32,505 nt of DNA from CAMEGH01 sp964513905 (GTDB lineage Bacteria > Patescibacteriota > Saccharimonadia > Saccharimonadales > Saccharimonadaceae), in the NCBI GenBank assembly GCA_964513905.1, contig CAZENS010000009.1, forward strand, positions 1-32,505, read 5' to 3'. The first letter of the stretch is position 1, and every line of letters begins with the position of its first letter. The notes below the pieces were generated by a model. It was not told the DNA's origin. It ran no database searches and saw only the letters and a program-made list of their open reading frames with translations. This document shows, in pieces, positions 1-8,166 of the stretch. A program made the position numbers and the translations under genes.

Positions 1-3
1 TCG

Positions 4-78
4 TGGTGACCTCACGGGGAATCGAACCCCGATTGCCAGGATGAAAACCTGGTGTCCTAACCGTTAGACGATGAGGCC
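4..78 (-). tRNA. tRNA-Glu (anticodon TTC)
   Basis: On the minus strand the gene runs from GGCCTCA at 78 to an encoded CCA at 4-6. The acceptor stem GGCCTCA/TGAGGTC closes with one G-T wobble. The anticodon stem CCAGG/CCTGG encloses the seven-base loop TTTTCAT, giving anticodon TTC for glutamate. The T arm holds the canonical GGTTCGATTCC. Discriminator A and CCA are encoded. It is transcribed away from the GH5 gene. Confidence 0.97.
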
Positions 79-144
79 GCATATTGTTGCGTAACTGCTG
101 TATTGTAACAATTATAGCGCATTCTGTAAAGACAGTACGTAGTT

Positions 145-150
145 TATAAT
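145..150 (+). promoter_or_regulatory. -10 box, predicted leaderless promoter of the GH5 gene
   Basis: TATAAT ends 7 bases before ATG at 158, so transcription should begin at or within a base of the start codon. There is no room for a ribosome site. The possible ATG at 149 lies inside the box itself. The -35 region (TTCTGT near 122) is weak. Confidence 0.6.
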
Positions 151-157
151 GGTTTGT

Positions 158-1132
158 ATGCAAAAAGCATTAAAAGGCGTTAATCTAGGCGGATGGTTAG
201 TGCTAGAGAAGTGGATGACACCAAGTCTTTTTTCTGGGACAACGGCACGTAATCATTTTGAATTGGCAGAAATACCTGGTAAAGCTGCGGCTATTCGTCG
301 GCATGTCGCATCGTTTATCACAGAAGATGATATTCGTTGGCTCCATAAAATTGGTATCGAAGCTATACGTGTTCCAGTTGGTTTCTGGGCGATTCACGGA
401 TATTACCACTATGATTCGGTTAAATTTGCGCTTGATTGGCTAACGGCAACAGCAAAAAAATATAACATAAAGGTATTGCTTTGTCTGCACGCTGCTCCTG
501 GTGCTCAGAATAATAATGATCACAGCGGTAGTGGTCGGCCTGGTGGTGTTCCGGGGTGGTATTCGCGAACGAATCAAAAGATGACACGAGATATTTTATT
601 GGAGCTTGTTGATTTGTACGGAGAAAGTATATGGGGTATTGAGTTGCTCAATGAACCGCATGCCCCCACTTTGTATCACAGAGTGAGATTGCAACAGTGG
701 ACACGGCGTACGCTTGCAACGTTAGCTAAGCATTCTGCAAATAATCTTGTGCGTGTTGCGAGCGATGGCTTTATGCCAGACTGGTGGTCTGGGAAAATCG
801 GAAATAATACGTTAGACATCCACCATTACCAGTGCTTTTCTCGTGAAGCAAGAGAACTAGAGACAATCGATGAACATGTGCTGCTGCTTGAGCAATCTGC
901 AAAAAAGTATGAGTCGATACGTCGTAATCAGCCAGTGATTATAGGGGAATGGAGCGCTACATTGCCGCGTTCTTTAGCGAATTCAGTTAACGACAGGGCG
1001 TTTTGCCAGGCACAGTTACGTCATTGGGAAAGTTGTAGTGCATGGTTTTTTTGGAGCTACAAAACAGAAAGCGCTAGTAGCTGGAATTTTCGACATTTAC
1101 ATAAAGAGGGTTACTTTAAAGGTTACCTTTAG
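158..1132 (+). CDS. GH5 glycoside hydrolase, exo-beta-1,3-glucanase-like
   Basis: A 324-residue TIM-barrel glycoside hydrolase of family GH5. The opening KGVNLGGWLVLE followed by TPSLF closely resembles the N-terminus of fungal exo-beta-1,3-glucanases (subfamily GH5_9). The acid/base Glu is in LLNEPH (about residue 166) and the nucleophile Glu is in IIGEWSA (about residue 264), so both catalytic residues are present. No signal peptide or membrane segment is visible, so the enzyme should be cytoplasmic and act on imported oligosaccharides rather than on polymers outside. It sits directly before pyk, pgk and tpiA, which suggests that released glucose feeds glycolysis (inference). I chose ATG 158 rather than 149 because 149 overlaps the -10 box and the family motif begins right after 158. 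Substrate is not provable from sequence. Confidence 0.85.
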   Translation: MQKALKGVNLGGWLVLEKWMTPSLFSGTTARNHFELAEIPGKAAAIRRHVASFITEDDIRWLHKIGIEAIRVPVGFWAIHGYYHYDSVKFALDWLTATAKKYNIKVLLCLHAAPGAQNNNDHSGSGRPGGVPGWYSRTNQKMTRDILLELVDLYGESIWGIELLNEPHAPTLYHRVRLQQWTRRTLATLAKHSANNLVRVASDGFMPDWWSGKIGNNTLDIHHYQCFSREARELETIDEHVLLLEQSAKKYESIRRNQPVIIGEWSATLPRSLANSVNDRAFCQAQLRHWESCSAWFFWSYKTESASSWNFRHLHKEGYFKGYL

Positions 1133-1134
1133 GC

Positions 1135-1140
1135 TATAAT
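1135..1140 (+). promoter_or_regulatory. -10 box, predicted leaderless promoter of pyk
   Basis: TATAAT begins two bases after the GH5 stop codon and ends 7 bases before ATG at 1148. The spacing matches that at the GH5 gene. It would let pyk be transcribed separately from the upstream gene. Confidence 0.55.
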
Positions 1141-1147
1141 GAAAAAA

Positions 1148-2584
1148 ATGAGGATAGTATTTAAACGAACGAAAATTTTGGCCACCGTAGGGCCAGCCGT
1201 AGATAGCTACGAAGATTTAGAAAAACTTATGAAAGCGGGTGCAAACGGGTTCCGTTTTAATTTTAGCCACGGTAATAACGACGAGCGAATACGCCAGTTT
1301 AATTGGTTGCGCGAAGCGAGTGCAAAAACTCGCAAGCCTGTGGCGATTTTACAAGATTTACAAGGCCCAAAGATTAGGCTAGGAATGCTAAAAGATGACA
1401 TGAGAATGTCGGTGTCTGCAGGTGATGAGATTCAATTGGCGTATGGTATTGAACACGACGGAAGCACAACGATACCAGTGCAATATAATCTGGCTGAAAA
1501 GGTAAAGGTAGGTGAGCCGCTCTATATTTTTGACGGTAAAATTCGCACTACTATCACCCGGGTAGAAAACGATACAACTATTACAGTTCGTGTAGAAAAT
1601 TCTGGTACGCTAATGAGCAAGAAAGGTATTAATTTACCTGATACTGACTTTGGTGGCGACATATTAACGGATAAGGATATGGAAGATATTGCATTTGGCG
1701 CAAAGCAAGATATCGATTTTGTGGCACTTAGTTTTGTGCAAAGTGCCGAAGATATCGTTCACCTTCGACAGATTCTCGTGTCGCTTGGATCTGATGCGCA
1801 AATTATTGCAAAGATTGAAACGAAGGCTGCGATTGAGCCCGAAACGTTGAAGCAAATCGTAAAAGTCGCAGATGGAATTATGGTTGCTCGGGGTGATTTG
1901 GCAGTTGAAGCTGGTGCAGAAATCGTACCAATTGTACAGCGACGAATTGTTGCGTTGTGTCGTCAGTATGGAAAGCTGAGTATTGTTGCTACACAAATGA
2001 TGAGCAGTATGGTCGATAATCCTGAGCCGACTCGAGCAGAGGTGAGCGATGTCGCAACCGCAGTAATTATGGGCGCAGATGCCGTTATGCTGAGCGACGA
2101 GACGGCTAATGGAAAATATCCTATCGAGACCGTTGAAGCCATGAAGCGAACGATTATGTACACACAGGAGCATAGTGAAGTCGACCCAGCCAGTGAAGAG
2201 ATAAAGCCTGGTAGCTGGAGGAACGCAATTGCAAACGCTGCTGTGCACATGGCAGAAGAGTTAGGCGTAGATGCAATTGTGGCAGAAACAAAAACTGGAG
2301 CAACCGCGGCAAGTGTCGCGGCGTTCCGGCCAAGTATGCCGATTATTAGTGTTACCAGTGAACAGCGTGCGGCGCAACAACTAGCCTTAAGCTACGCTAC
2401 AAAGAGTTTCGTGCGCCCAGACGGTGATCGTTCTGGAATTGATCTAGTGAGAGAGTTGCACGAGCACGAGAGGAACTTCTTTGGCGAGAGCGATGAGCCT
2501 GTTACGATTGTTGTTATCAGTGGTCGTCAGCCAGGAGTTGCCGGTGAAACTGATACAATTCGAGTTCGAACAATAAGTAACTAA
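1148..2584 (+). CDS. pyk: Pyruvate kinase
   Basis: Transfers phosphate from phosphoenolpyruvate to ADP, the last ATP-forming step of glycolysis. From ATG 1148 it is 478 residues, usual for a bacterial enzyme. Visible motifs in order are TKILATVGPA at the N-terminus, the potassium/phosphate-binding RFNFSHG (about 36-42), DLQGPKIRLG, the catalytic-lysine motif IIAKIET (about 218), the metal-binding ARGDLAVE, and the signature MSSMVDNPEPTRAEVSDVA. The B domain and the C-terminal allosteric domain are both present. An upstream in-frame ATG at 1139 lies inside the -10 box, so 1148 is preferred. The next gene, pgk, begins 20 bases after the stop and is probably cotranscribed. GAPDH and enolase are not in this window. 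Confidence 0.97.
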   Translation: MRIVFKRTKILATVGPAVDSYEDLEKLMKAGANGFRFNFSHGNNDERIRQFNWLREASAKTRKPVAILQDLQGPKIRLGMLKDDMRMSVSAGDEIQLAYGIEHDGSTTIPVQYNLAEKVKVGEPLYIFDGKIRTTITRVENDTTITVRVENSGTLMSKKGINLPDTDFGGDILTDKDMEDIAFGAKQDIDFVALSFVQSAEDIVHLRQILVSLGSDAQIIAKIETKAAIEPETLKQIVKVADGIMVARGDLAVEAGAEIVPIVQRRIVALCRQYGKLSIVATQMMSSMVDNPEPTRAEVSDVATAVIMGADAVMLSDETANGKYPIETVEAMKRTIMYTQEHSEVDPASEEIKPGSWRNAIANAAVHMAEELGVDAIVAETKTGATAASVAAFRPSMPIISVTSEQRAAQQLALSYATKSFVRPDGDRSGIDLVRELHEHERNFFGESDEPVTIVVISGRQPGVAGETDTIRVRTISN

Positions 2585-2604
2585 TTAAATAGAAGCGGGT
2601 GGGA

Positions 2605-3831
2605 ATGGCTTTTTCAAAAAAAACAATCTACGATGTACCATTGGAGCATAAAACAGTGCTTGTGCGGGCCGACTATAATGTTCCACTCGCAAAAGATGGA
2701 TTAATTAGCGACGACTTGCGTATTTCGGCAAGCCTGCCAACGCTTAAGTATCTTATTAGCCAGGGGTGTAAGGTTGTTGTTATGAGTCACCTAGGGCGAC
2801 CAGATGGAAAGCTGGATAAGTCACTAAGTCTTGAGCCGATTGCAGAACGGCTGGCGCAGTTACTAAAACGAAATGTTGCTTTTGTGGATGATTGCATTGG
2901 CGATAAAGTTATCCAGGCAGTGCGGAAATTACGACATGGGCAAGTGTTGCTACTAGAGAATGTCCGCTTTTACCCAGAAGAAGAAAAGAATGATCTAGGA
3001 TTTGCGCAAAAAATTGCGTTAGCAGTAAAGCCACGCTACTTTGTGCAAGATGGATTCGGTGTAGTGCATCGTGCTCATGCAAGTACAGATGCAATTGAGC
3101 AGTTTGCGCCAGGTGTTGCGGGGCTACTTCTTCAAAAAGAAGTGAATACTATTTCTGATGCAATTTTGGCGCCCAAGCGCCCCTTGGTTGCCGTGCTTGG
3201 CGGGGCAAAGGTGAGTGATAAGATCGGGGTGATAGAATCTTTTGTTGAAAAGGCCGATACGATTACTATTGGCGGTGCTATGGCGAATACTTTTCTGCAG
3301 TATAAGGGTTATTCTATGGGTTCAAGCAAGGTTGAGTCCGATCAAAAAGAAGTTCTTGATGCAATCTATCGGGCGGCAGAGAGGAAAGTTGGTGCAGGTA
3401 ACGTCGATCAATTTATTGTTTTGCCAAAAGATGTGGCAATTGCCGATAATGTTGATGCAACAGAGAGAAAAGTGGTGCCCGTAAAAGATGTACCAAGTGA
3501 TGCAGTTGCACTTGATATCGGTGAAAAAACTATTGAAGAGTTTTGCTCTATTGTTGCTCAAGCAGGCACGGTTATTTGGAATGGAACACTGGGATTTGCA
3601 GAGAACGAAGTGTTTGCTCATGGTTCAGCAAGACTGGCGCTTACGTTGGCAACGAACACAAAAATTACCTCAATTATTGGAGGCGGTGATACGGCAGATT
3701 TTGTACTGAAGTGGGATGGCAATGGCGGAAAAAGCTTCACGCATATCTCAACAGGCGGTGGGGCTAGCCTTGATCTTATGGCCGGAAAAAAGTTACCAGG
3801 TGTTGAGGCGTTGCTTGCAGCAAAAAAATAA
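2605..3831 (+). CDS. pgk: Phosphoglycerate kinase
   Basis: Interconverts 1,3-bisphosphoglycerate plus ADP and 3-phosphoglycerate plus ATP. It is 408 residues with the full two-lobe pattern: VLVRADYNVPL in the N-terminal substrate lobe (family consensus DFNVPL, here Tyr), SHLGRP, LLENVRFYPEEE, the nucleotide-lobe motif VLGGAKVSDKIGV, and the glycine-rich GGGDTADF and STGGGASLDLM near the end. ATG 2605 gives the typical family N-terminus. An in-frame GTG at 2599 would add only two residues. The purine-rich AGCGGGTGGGA just upstream is a poor Shine-Dalgarno match, so coupling to the pyk transcript is likely. Confidence 0.97.
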   Translation: MAFSKKTIYDVPLEHKTVLVRADYNVPLAKDGLISDDLRISASLPTLKYLISQGCKVVVMSHLGRPDGKLDKSLSLEPIAERLAQLLKRNVAFVDDCIGDKVIQAVRKLRHGQVLLLENVRFYPEEEKNDLGFAQKIALAVKPRYFVQDGFGVVHRAHASTDAIEQFAPGVAGLLLQKEVNTISDAILAPKRPLVAVLGGAKVSDKIGVIESFVEKADTITIGGAMANTFLQYKGYSMGSSKVESDQKEVLDAIYRAAERKVGAGNVDQFIVLPKDVAIADNVDATERKVVPVKDVPSDAVALDIGEKTIEEFCSIVAQAGTVIWNGTLGFAENEVFAHGSARLALTLATNTKITSIIGGGDTADFVLKWDGNGGKSFTHISTGGGASLDLMAGKKLPGVEALLAAKK

Positions 3832-3872
3832 GTTACACTGGTAACAAATAATCATAAGCGGTATAAGCGGAT

Positions 3873-4640
3873 ATGTCTCAAAAAAAGAAACTCATTATTG
3901 GCAACTGGAAGATGAACCTGAACACACAGGAGGCGAGCTTGTATTTGCATAAAATACAAGATGCGATCCAGGTAAGGCGAGACGTTGAAGTGGTGATTGC
4001 ACCAACAACGCTCACAATACAAAGTATGAGTTTACAGATTGATCGCCGCAAGATAAAGTTGGCGGCTCAGAATTTTTACTGGAGAGATTTTGGTGCGTAT
4101 ACTGGCGAAGTGTCGGCCACCCAGTTACGCGGAATTGTAGACTATGGACTTGTTGGTCATTCAGAACGACGTCATGTATTTGGTGAGCGTAATCGTGAAA
4201 TGAGGCATAAAGTACAGGCGGCTCTTCGTAACAAAATTACACCAATTTTGTGTGTAGGCGAGACAATTCATGAACGAACTGCCAACGAGACAAACGCTGT
4301 ATTGCAGGATCAAATCGTGGCTGGCCTTTCTAACGTAACAAGTGATGAAATTGCAGATGTTGTTATTGCCTACGAGCCTGTTTGGGCGATTGGCACTGGT
4401 AACAACGCAACCCCGAAGGACGTTGCGGCGGCAGTGCGATCAATCCGATCAAACATCGCTCATATGTATGGTAAAACGGCAAGTCAAGAGATTCGAGTAC
4501 TATATGGCGGAAGCGTGACAGCGGATAGTGCAGCAGATTATCTAGTAACAGCTGGTGTTGACGGCTTATTGGTCGGCGGAGCAAGCTTAAAGCTGCATGA
4601 TTTCGTATCTATTGTAGAAAAGGCACATAAAGAAAAATAG
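3873..4640 (+). CDS. tpiA: Triosephosphate isomerase
   Basis: Interconverts dihydroxyacetone phosphate and glyceraldehyde 3-phosphate. It is 255 residues, full length. IIGNWKMN holds the catalytic Lys, VGHSERR the catalytic His, AYEPVWAIGTG the catalytic Glu, and YGGSVTADSA plus GLLVGGASL form the phosphate-binding end of the barrel. It lies 41 bases after pgk. That gap holds the direct repeat TAAGCGG-TA-TAAGCGG and a TATAAG that ends only 5 bases before ATG, so a separate promoter is possible but unproven. No clear Shine-Dalgarno is seen. Confidence 0.97.
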   Translation: MSQKKKLIIGNWKMNLNTQEASLYLHKIQDAIQVRRDVEVVIAPTTLTIQSMSLQIDRRKIKLAAQNFYWRDFGAYTGEVSATQLRGIVDYGLVGHSERRHVFGERNREMRHKVQAALRNKITPILCVGETIHERTANETNAVLQDQIVAGLSNVTSDEIADVVIAYEPVWAIGTGNNATPKDVAAAVRSIRSNIAHMYGKTASQEIRVLYGGSVTADSAADYLVTAGVDGLLVGGASLKLHDFVSIVEKAHKEK

Positions 4641-4662
4641 ATGTAAGTAGGGTGGAAAATAT

Positions 4663-5949
4663 ATGAAAGAATTTGATTTTGATGAGCTAGATCGTGCCGT
4701 AACCTCTGTTTTGGAAGAGAAAAAACAGGAGCAGGGCGCTGGAGAAGGGGTTCGAGAAGACTCGGAGTCGCGGACTGAAGCTTCTTCGCGACAGCGTATC
4801 TCTTCTAGGAATATACATAGCAGAACGATGTCGAGTGCTCGTCCTACGCCGCCTCGGCAGGAGGAGCGTCCAGCTGATGATACTTTACGCCTTGTAAGTC
4901 CAGATAAAATTCAGGATGATGAAGCTGCTGCGTCTCGTGAGTCAACAGCCGCGTTAATGCGTTCACGGTCTTTGGTGCAGCGTCGATCAGGCCGTTTTAT
5001 GGACGTGGTCCATCCGTCATCAGATATGAAAACTGCGTCAATGGGCGTAGCTCGTAAGGCAAAAGCAATCGTGCCTCCGTCCGAGAAGATTGTGGCAAAA
5101 CCAGCAACCGACCTAATAGACGATACTTCTACTCCTTCTGACGAGCCTGCTGCTACTATTGAGCCGAAAGTTACTGACAATAATCCAACAGACGTACCTT
5201 CTCATAGAGGGGGGCCACAAGATACTATGTCTAAAAACGATAGCGAGTTTGATTTTGAGTCGTTATTGGAGCAAAGTGAAGTGCCACAATCCCATCCATT
5301 CTTAGAAGGCGCACAGGTAGAAAAACGACCACTCGGAGGACGATCAACAATTGCCGTTACTGACGATAGTAAAGAGGAAGAACTTACTCCTGCGGTAGAG
5401 GAGTTTGCCAAAACGCCTGATGATGAAATGCCAGAAGATTTAAGCGAAAAAATTGAAGCAATAGAGGCTGTTCAACTTGATAAAGAGGTGCAGGCACCTG
5501 GCGTGATTTTGCCTGTAGGTGAGGTAGATGAAACACCTGCCCCTGTAGAAACAATAGATAGTCTAGAGGAGAGTACGCCACTCGATGATGTCAATGGGGT
5601 GAAGTCGGTCGAGAAAGAAGATGACGTAAAAGGCGAAGAAGCCGAGGCCCTACAAGAGAAAACTTCGATCGAACCCGAGCCCGAAACTAAAGGCGAAGTT
5701 GCTACGTCAGCTCCTGAGTCCGCTGGCCCGACCTCAATCGTACGCCAGTATAAAGAGACCCCCCGCGTCGTGTCCGAGGACGATACGAGCCCAATATTTG
5801 ATCCAGAAAACTACAGTCAACCGCTAGAGGCGGAGCAGGAAAAGTCTTCTGCTTGGGGGTGGATTGTAGGTGTACTTATTGCGCTGATATTGGTGGCAGC
5901 GTTGGTTGCTTTCTTGTGGTGGAGCGGACTGTTGGCGATCGTTCTGTAG
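4663..5949 (+). CDS. Acidic low-complexity tail-anchored membrane protein
   Basis: A 428-residue protein not recognised as a family. It is strongly acidic and rich in Glu, Asp, Pro, Ser and Thr for about 390 residues, with little sign of globular folding. It ends in one hydrophobic segment (about residues 397-427, beginning WGWIVGVLIALILV), so it should be held in the membrane by its C-terminus with the long disordered part in the cytoplasm. Two similar short motifs, EFDFDELDRAV at residues 3-13 and EFDFESLLEQ near residue 195, may be partner-binding sites (inference). It follows tpiA by 22 bases, behind GGGTGG 9 bases upstream of ATG. A scaffold or membrane-tethering role is possible, but no function can be assigned. 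Confidence 0.8.
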   Translation: MKEFDFDELDRAVTSVLEEKKQEQGAGEGVREDSESRTEASSRQRISSRNIHSRTMSSARPTPPRQEERPADDTLRLVSPDKIQDDEAAASRESTAALMRSRSLVQRRSGRFMDVVHPSSDMKTASMGVARKAKAIVPPSEKIVAKPATDLIDDTSTPSDEPAATIEPKVTDNNPTDVPSHRGGPQDTMSKNDSEFDFESLLEQSEVPQSHPFLEGAQVEKRPLGGRSTIAVTDDSKEEELTPAVEEFAKTPDDEMPEDLSEKIEAIEAVQLDKEVQAPGVILPVGEVDETPAPVETIDSLEESTPLDDVNGVKSVEKEDDVKGEEAEALQEKTSIEPEPETKGEVATSAPESAGPTSIVRQYKETPRVVSEDDTSPIFDPENYSQPLEAEQEKSSAWGWIVGVLIALILVAALVAFLWWSGLLAIVL

Positions 5950-5979
5950 ATCTCCCCGCATAAATTAGTAACGATATTG

Positions 5980-5985
5980 TACAAT
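5980..5985 (+). promoter_or_regulatory. -10 box, predicted leaderless promoter of the PcrA/UvrD gene
   Basis: TACAAT ends 7 bases before ATG 5993. No Shine-Dalgarno fits in the remaining space; the GAAGA there would lie at or upstream of the predicted transcript start. Confidence 0.5.
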
Positions 5986-5992
5986 AAGAAGA

Positions 5993-8098
5993 ATGGACTT
6001 TACTAACTCTCTTAATGATGCGCAAAAAGAAGCTGCCTTAATACTTGAGGGGCCACTACTGATTTTAGCGGGTGCAGGAAGCGGTAAAACAAAGACAGTC
6101 ACCCATAGAATTGCCCATATTATAGCAAATAATTATGCATGGCCTAGTCAAATCTTGGCGGTAACATTTACCAACAAGGCTGCCAAAGAGATGCGTGAGC
6201 GCTTGGGCGTATTACTACAGAACGATTCATCTCAACGGTCTTTTATGCCTTGGATGGGAACTTTTCACGGCATTTGTGTTCGGATTTTGCGACACGACGG
6301 CCAAAAGACTGGCATACCAGCAAATTTTGTTATATACGATGAGGATGATCGACGAGGGTTAATTAAGCAGGCCATGAAGACGCTTGGTATTACAGATAAA
6401 GATGTAAAGCCGAGCGCCGCGAGTGCGATTATTTCGGCAGAAAAGAACAAGATGAATGATCCAGAAACATTTATTAGCAATTCACGTTTTCCATACCAGC
6501 AAGCCGTTGGAGAGATTTATGCTGAGTATGAAAAGATGAGACGACAAGCCAAGGCGCTCGACTTTGATGATTTATTACTAGAGGTCGTGCAACTGTTAAG
6601 AGACCATGCAGATGTGCGAAAAAGATGGCAAGAACAGTTTAAGTATATAGTGATCGATGAGTATCAGGATACAAATGCAGCGCAATATGCAATCGTAAAA
6701 TTACTCGTTGATGAAAAGCAAAATATTTGCGTTGTAGGCGATGATTGGCAATCTATTTATAGCTGGCGTGGTGCCGATTTTAAAAATATTCTTAATTTTG
6801 AGCGTGATTTTCCTGGAGCAAAAGTTGTAAAACTTGAGCAAAACTATCGAAACACAGCACCTATTTTAACAGCTGCACAAAACGTGATAGATAAAAATAT
6901 TGAAAGAACAGACAAGGTACTTTGGACGGAGGTAGAGGACGGTACTCCAGTGGATGTTCGGGTTACGTATGATGAGACGGAAGAAGCTGCCCAGATTGCA
7001 GATAGGATTGTTGCCCAGGTGTCGATCGGTGCCCGAAATTATAATGATTTTGCCGTGCTGTATCGCACAAATGCACAAAGCTACGCAATTGAAAAAGCGT
7101 TACGCCAAAGGTTTGTGCCCGCCCAAATTATTGGAGGTATGCGGTTTTTTGATCGTGCAGTCATTAAGGACGTGATGGCGTTTATAAAACTCTGTTATCA
7201 GCCGGATGATCGAGCTAGCTTTAATAGAATAATAAATGTTCCCGCTCGGGGGATAGGTGCAACAAGTCAAGCAAAGTTTTTGCAATGGCAATCAAGTACG
7301 GGCATGGATATTGTAACGGCGCTTTGTAATGCTAACGAGGCAACGACAATCACCCCTCGAGCACGCACTGCAATGAAGCGGTTTGGAGATGCGCTACGAT
7401 TGATTCAATCAAAAATTCAGCAAAAATTAGCTCCCGGCGAGATAATTGAATTCGCTATAGATAGCCTTGGCTACCGAGATTTTATTAATGATGGGTCTCC
7501 GCAGGCAAACGAAAAATTAGAGAACATCAGTGCGCTTGTTTCTGAGGCAAAACCGTACGCCGATTTGGATACGTTCCTCGAGGAGGCCGCACTCATGTCT
7601 AGCGTTGATCAGAGCTCTGATGGGCGTGCCGTCACCCTAATGACGCTTCATGCAGCTAAAGGGCTTGAATTTCCGGTTGTATTTATGGCTGGCATGGAAG
7701 AGGGGATTTTCCCCCATTCGCGAGTATCAGACGGCAAGCCTGCCGAGCTAGAGGAGGAGCGGCGACTATGTTATGTTGGCATGACACGCGCAAAAGAAGA
7801 GCTTTTACTTAGCTACGCAACAAGCCGTTTGCAGTTTGGGCAACGTCAATACAACGAGCCGTCACGATTTTTAAATGACATGGCGATCGATTTTAGCGCA
7901 ACAAATACAGAATCTATCTACGATAATCAAGAGGACAATTATGCCGATATCTACCTTGCTGAGGGTGATCGAGTGAAGTCTACAATGTTTGGAACTGGGT
8001 CCGTTGAGGAGCTTGATGGAATGGCAGCGGTTATTCTCTTTGATTCTGGTCAGCGCAAAAAGCTCAATATCGAATACGCACGTCTTGAAAAGCTATAG
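5993..8098 (+). CDS. pcrA: ATP-dependent DNA helicase, UvrD/PcrA family
   Basis: A superfamily 1A 3'-to-5' helicase that unwinds DNA in excision repair and replication-fork processing. It is 701 residues. Motifs appear in order: LNDAQKEA (Q motif), LAGAGSGKTKTVTHR (Walker A, about 25-40), AVTFTNKAAKEMRERL (Ia), IDEYQDTN (Walker B), VVGDDWQSIYSWRGAD (III), LEQNYRN (IV), MTLHAAKGLEF (V) and YVGMTRAKEELLLSY (VI). The last 50 residues, from EGDRVKSTMFGTGSV, match the small tudor-like C-terminal domain typical of PcrA, which in PcrA binds RNA polymerase. That feature and the absence of RecB-type domains favour PcrA/UvrD over Rep. Its partner UvrA is encoded at 28462. Confidence 0.95.
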   Translation: MDFTNSLNDAQKEAALILEGPLLILAGAGSGKTKTVTHRIAHIIANNYAWPSQILAVTFTNKAAKEMRERLGVLLQNDSSQRSFMPWMGTFHGICVRILRHDGQKTGIPANFVIYDEDDRRGLIKQAMKTLGITDKDVKPSAASAIISAEKNKMNDPETFISNSRFPYQQAVGEIYAEYEKMRRQAKALDFDDLLLEVVQLLRDHADVRKRWQEQFKYIVIDEYQDTNAAQYAIVKLLVDEKQNICVVGDDWQSIYSWRGADFKNILNFERDFPGAKVVKLEQNYRNTAPILTAAQNVIDKNIERTDKVLWTEVEDGTPVDVRVTYDETEEAAQIADRIVAQVSIGARNYNDFAVLYRTNAQSYAIEKALRQRFVPAQIIGGMRFFDRAVIKDVMAFIKLCYQPDDRASFNRIINVPARGIGATSQAKFLQWQSSTGMDIVTALCNANEATTITPRARTAMKRFGDALRLIQSKIQQKLAPGEIIEFAIDSLGYRDFINDGSPQANEKLENISALVSEAKPYADLDTFLEEAALMSSVDQSSDGRAVTLMTLHAAKGLEFPVVFMAGMEEGIFPHSRVSDGKPAELEEERRLCYVGMTRAKEELLLSYATSRLQFGQRQYNEPSRFLNDMAIDFSATNTESIYDNQEDNYADIYLAEGDRVKSTMFGTGSVEELDGMAAVILFDSGQRKKLNIEYARLEKL

Positions 8099-8116
8099 GA
8101 TTTGGGAGGGCGAGGC

Positions 8117-8146
8117 TTGCTCTGATTTGGTGTAGTTTGCTATACT
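8117..8146 (+). promoter_or_regulatory. Promoter of the rpfB-like/rsmA operon
   Basis: TTGCTC at 8117-8122, an 18-base spacer, then the extended -10 TGCTATACT (TATACT at 8141-8146). The start codon is 20 bases further on and the purine run AAGGAGAG lies at 8147-8154. Unlike most promoters in the window this one leaves a short leader, though part of the purine run may lie upstream of the transcript start. Confidence 0.6.
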
Positions 8147-8166
8147 AAGGAGAGTTAATTTTACAT

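Noticed and set aside
149..157. ATG 149 as start of the GH5 gene, and ATG 1139 for pyk
   Set aside because: Both ATGs lie within TATAAT boxes. The next in-frame ATGs fall 7 bases after the boxes and agree with family N-termini.
3832..3846. GTTAC-ACTG-GTAAC hairpin between pgk and tpiA as a terminator
   Set aside because: A five-base stem with no T-tract is too weak. It may be chance.
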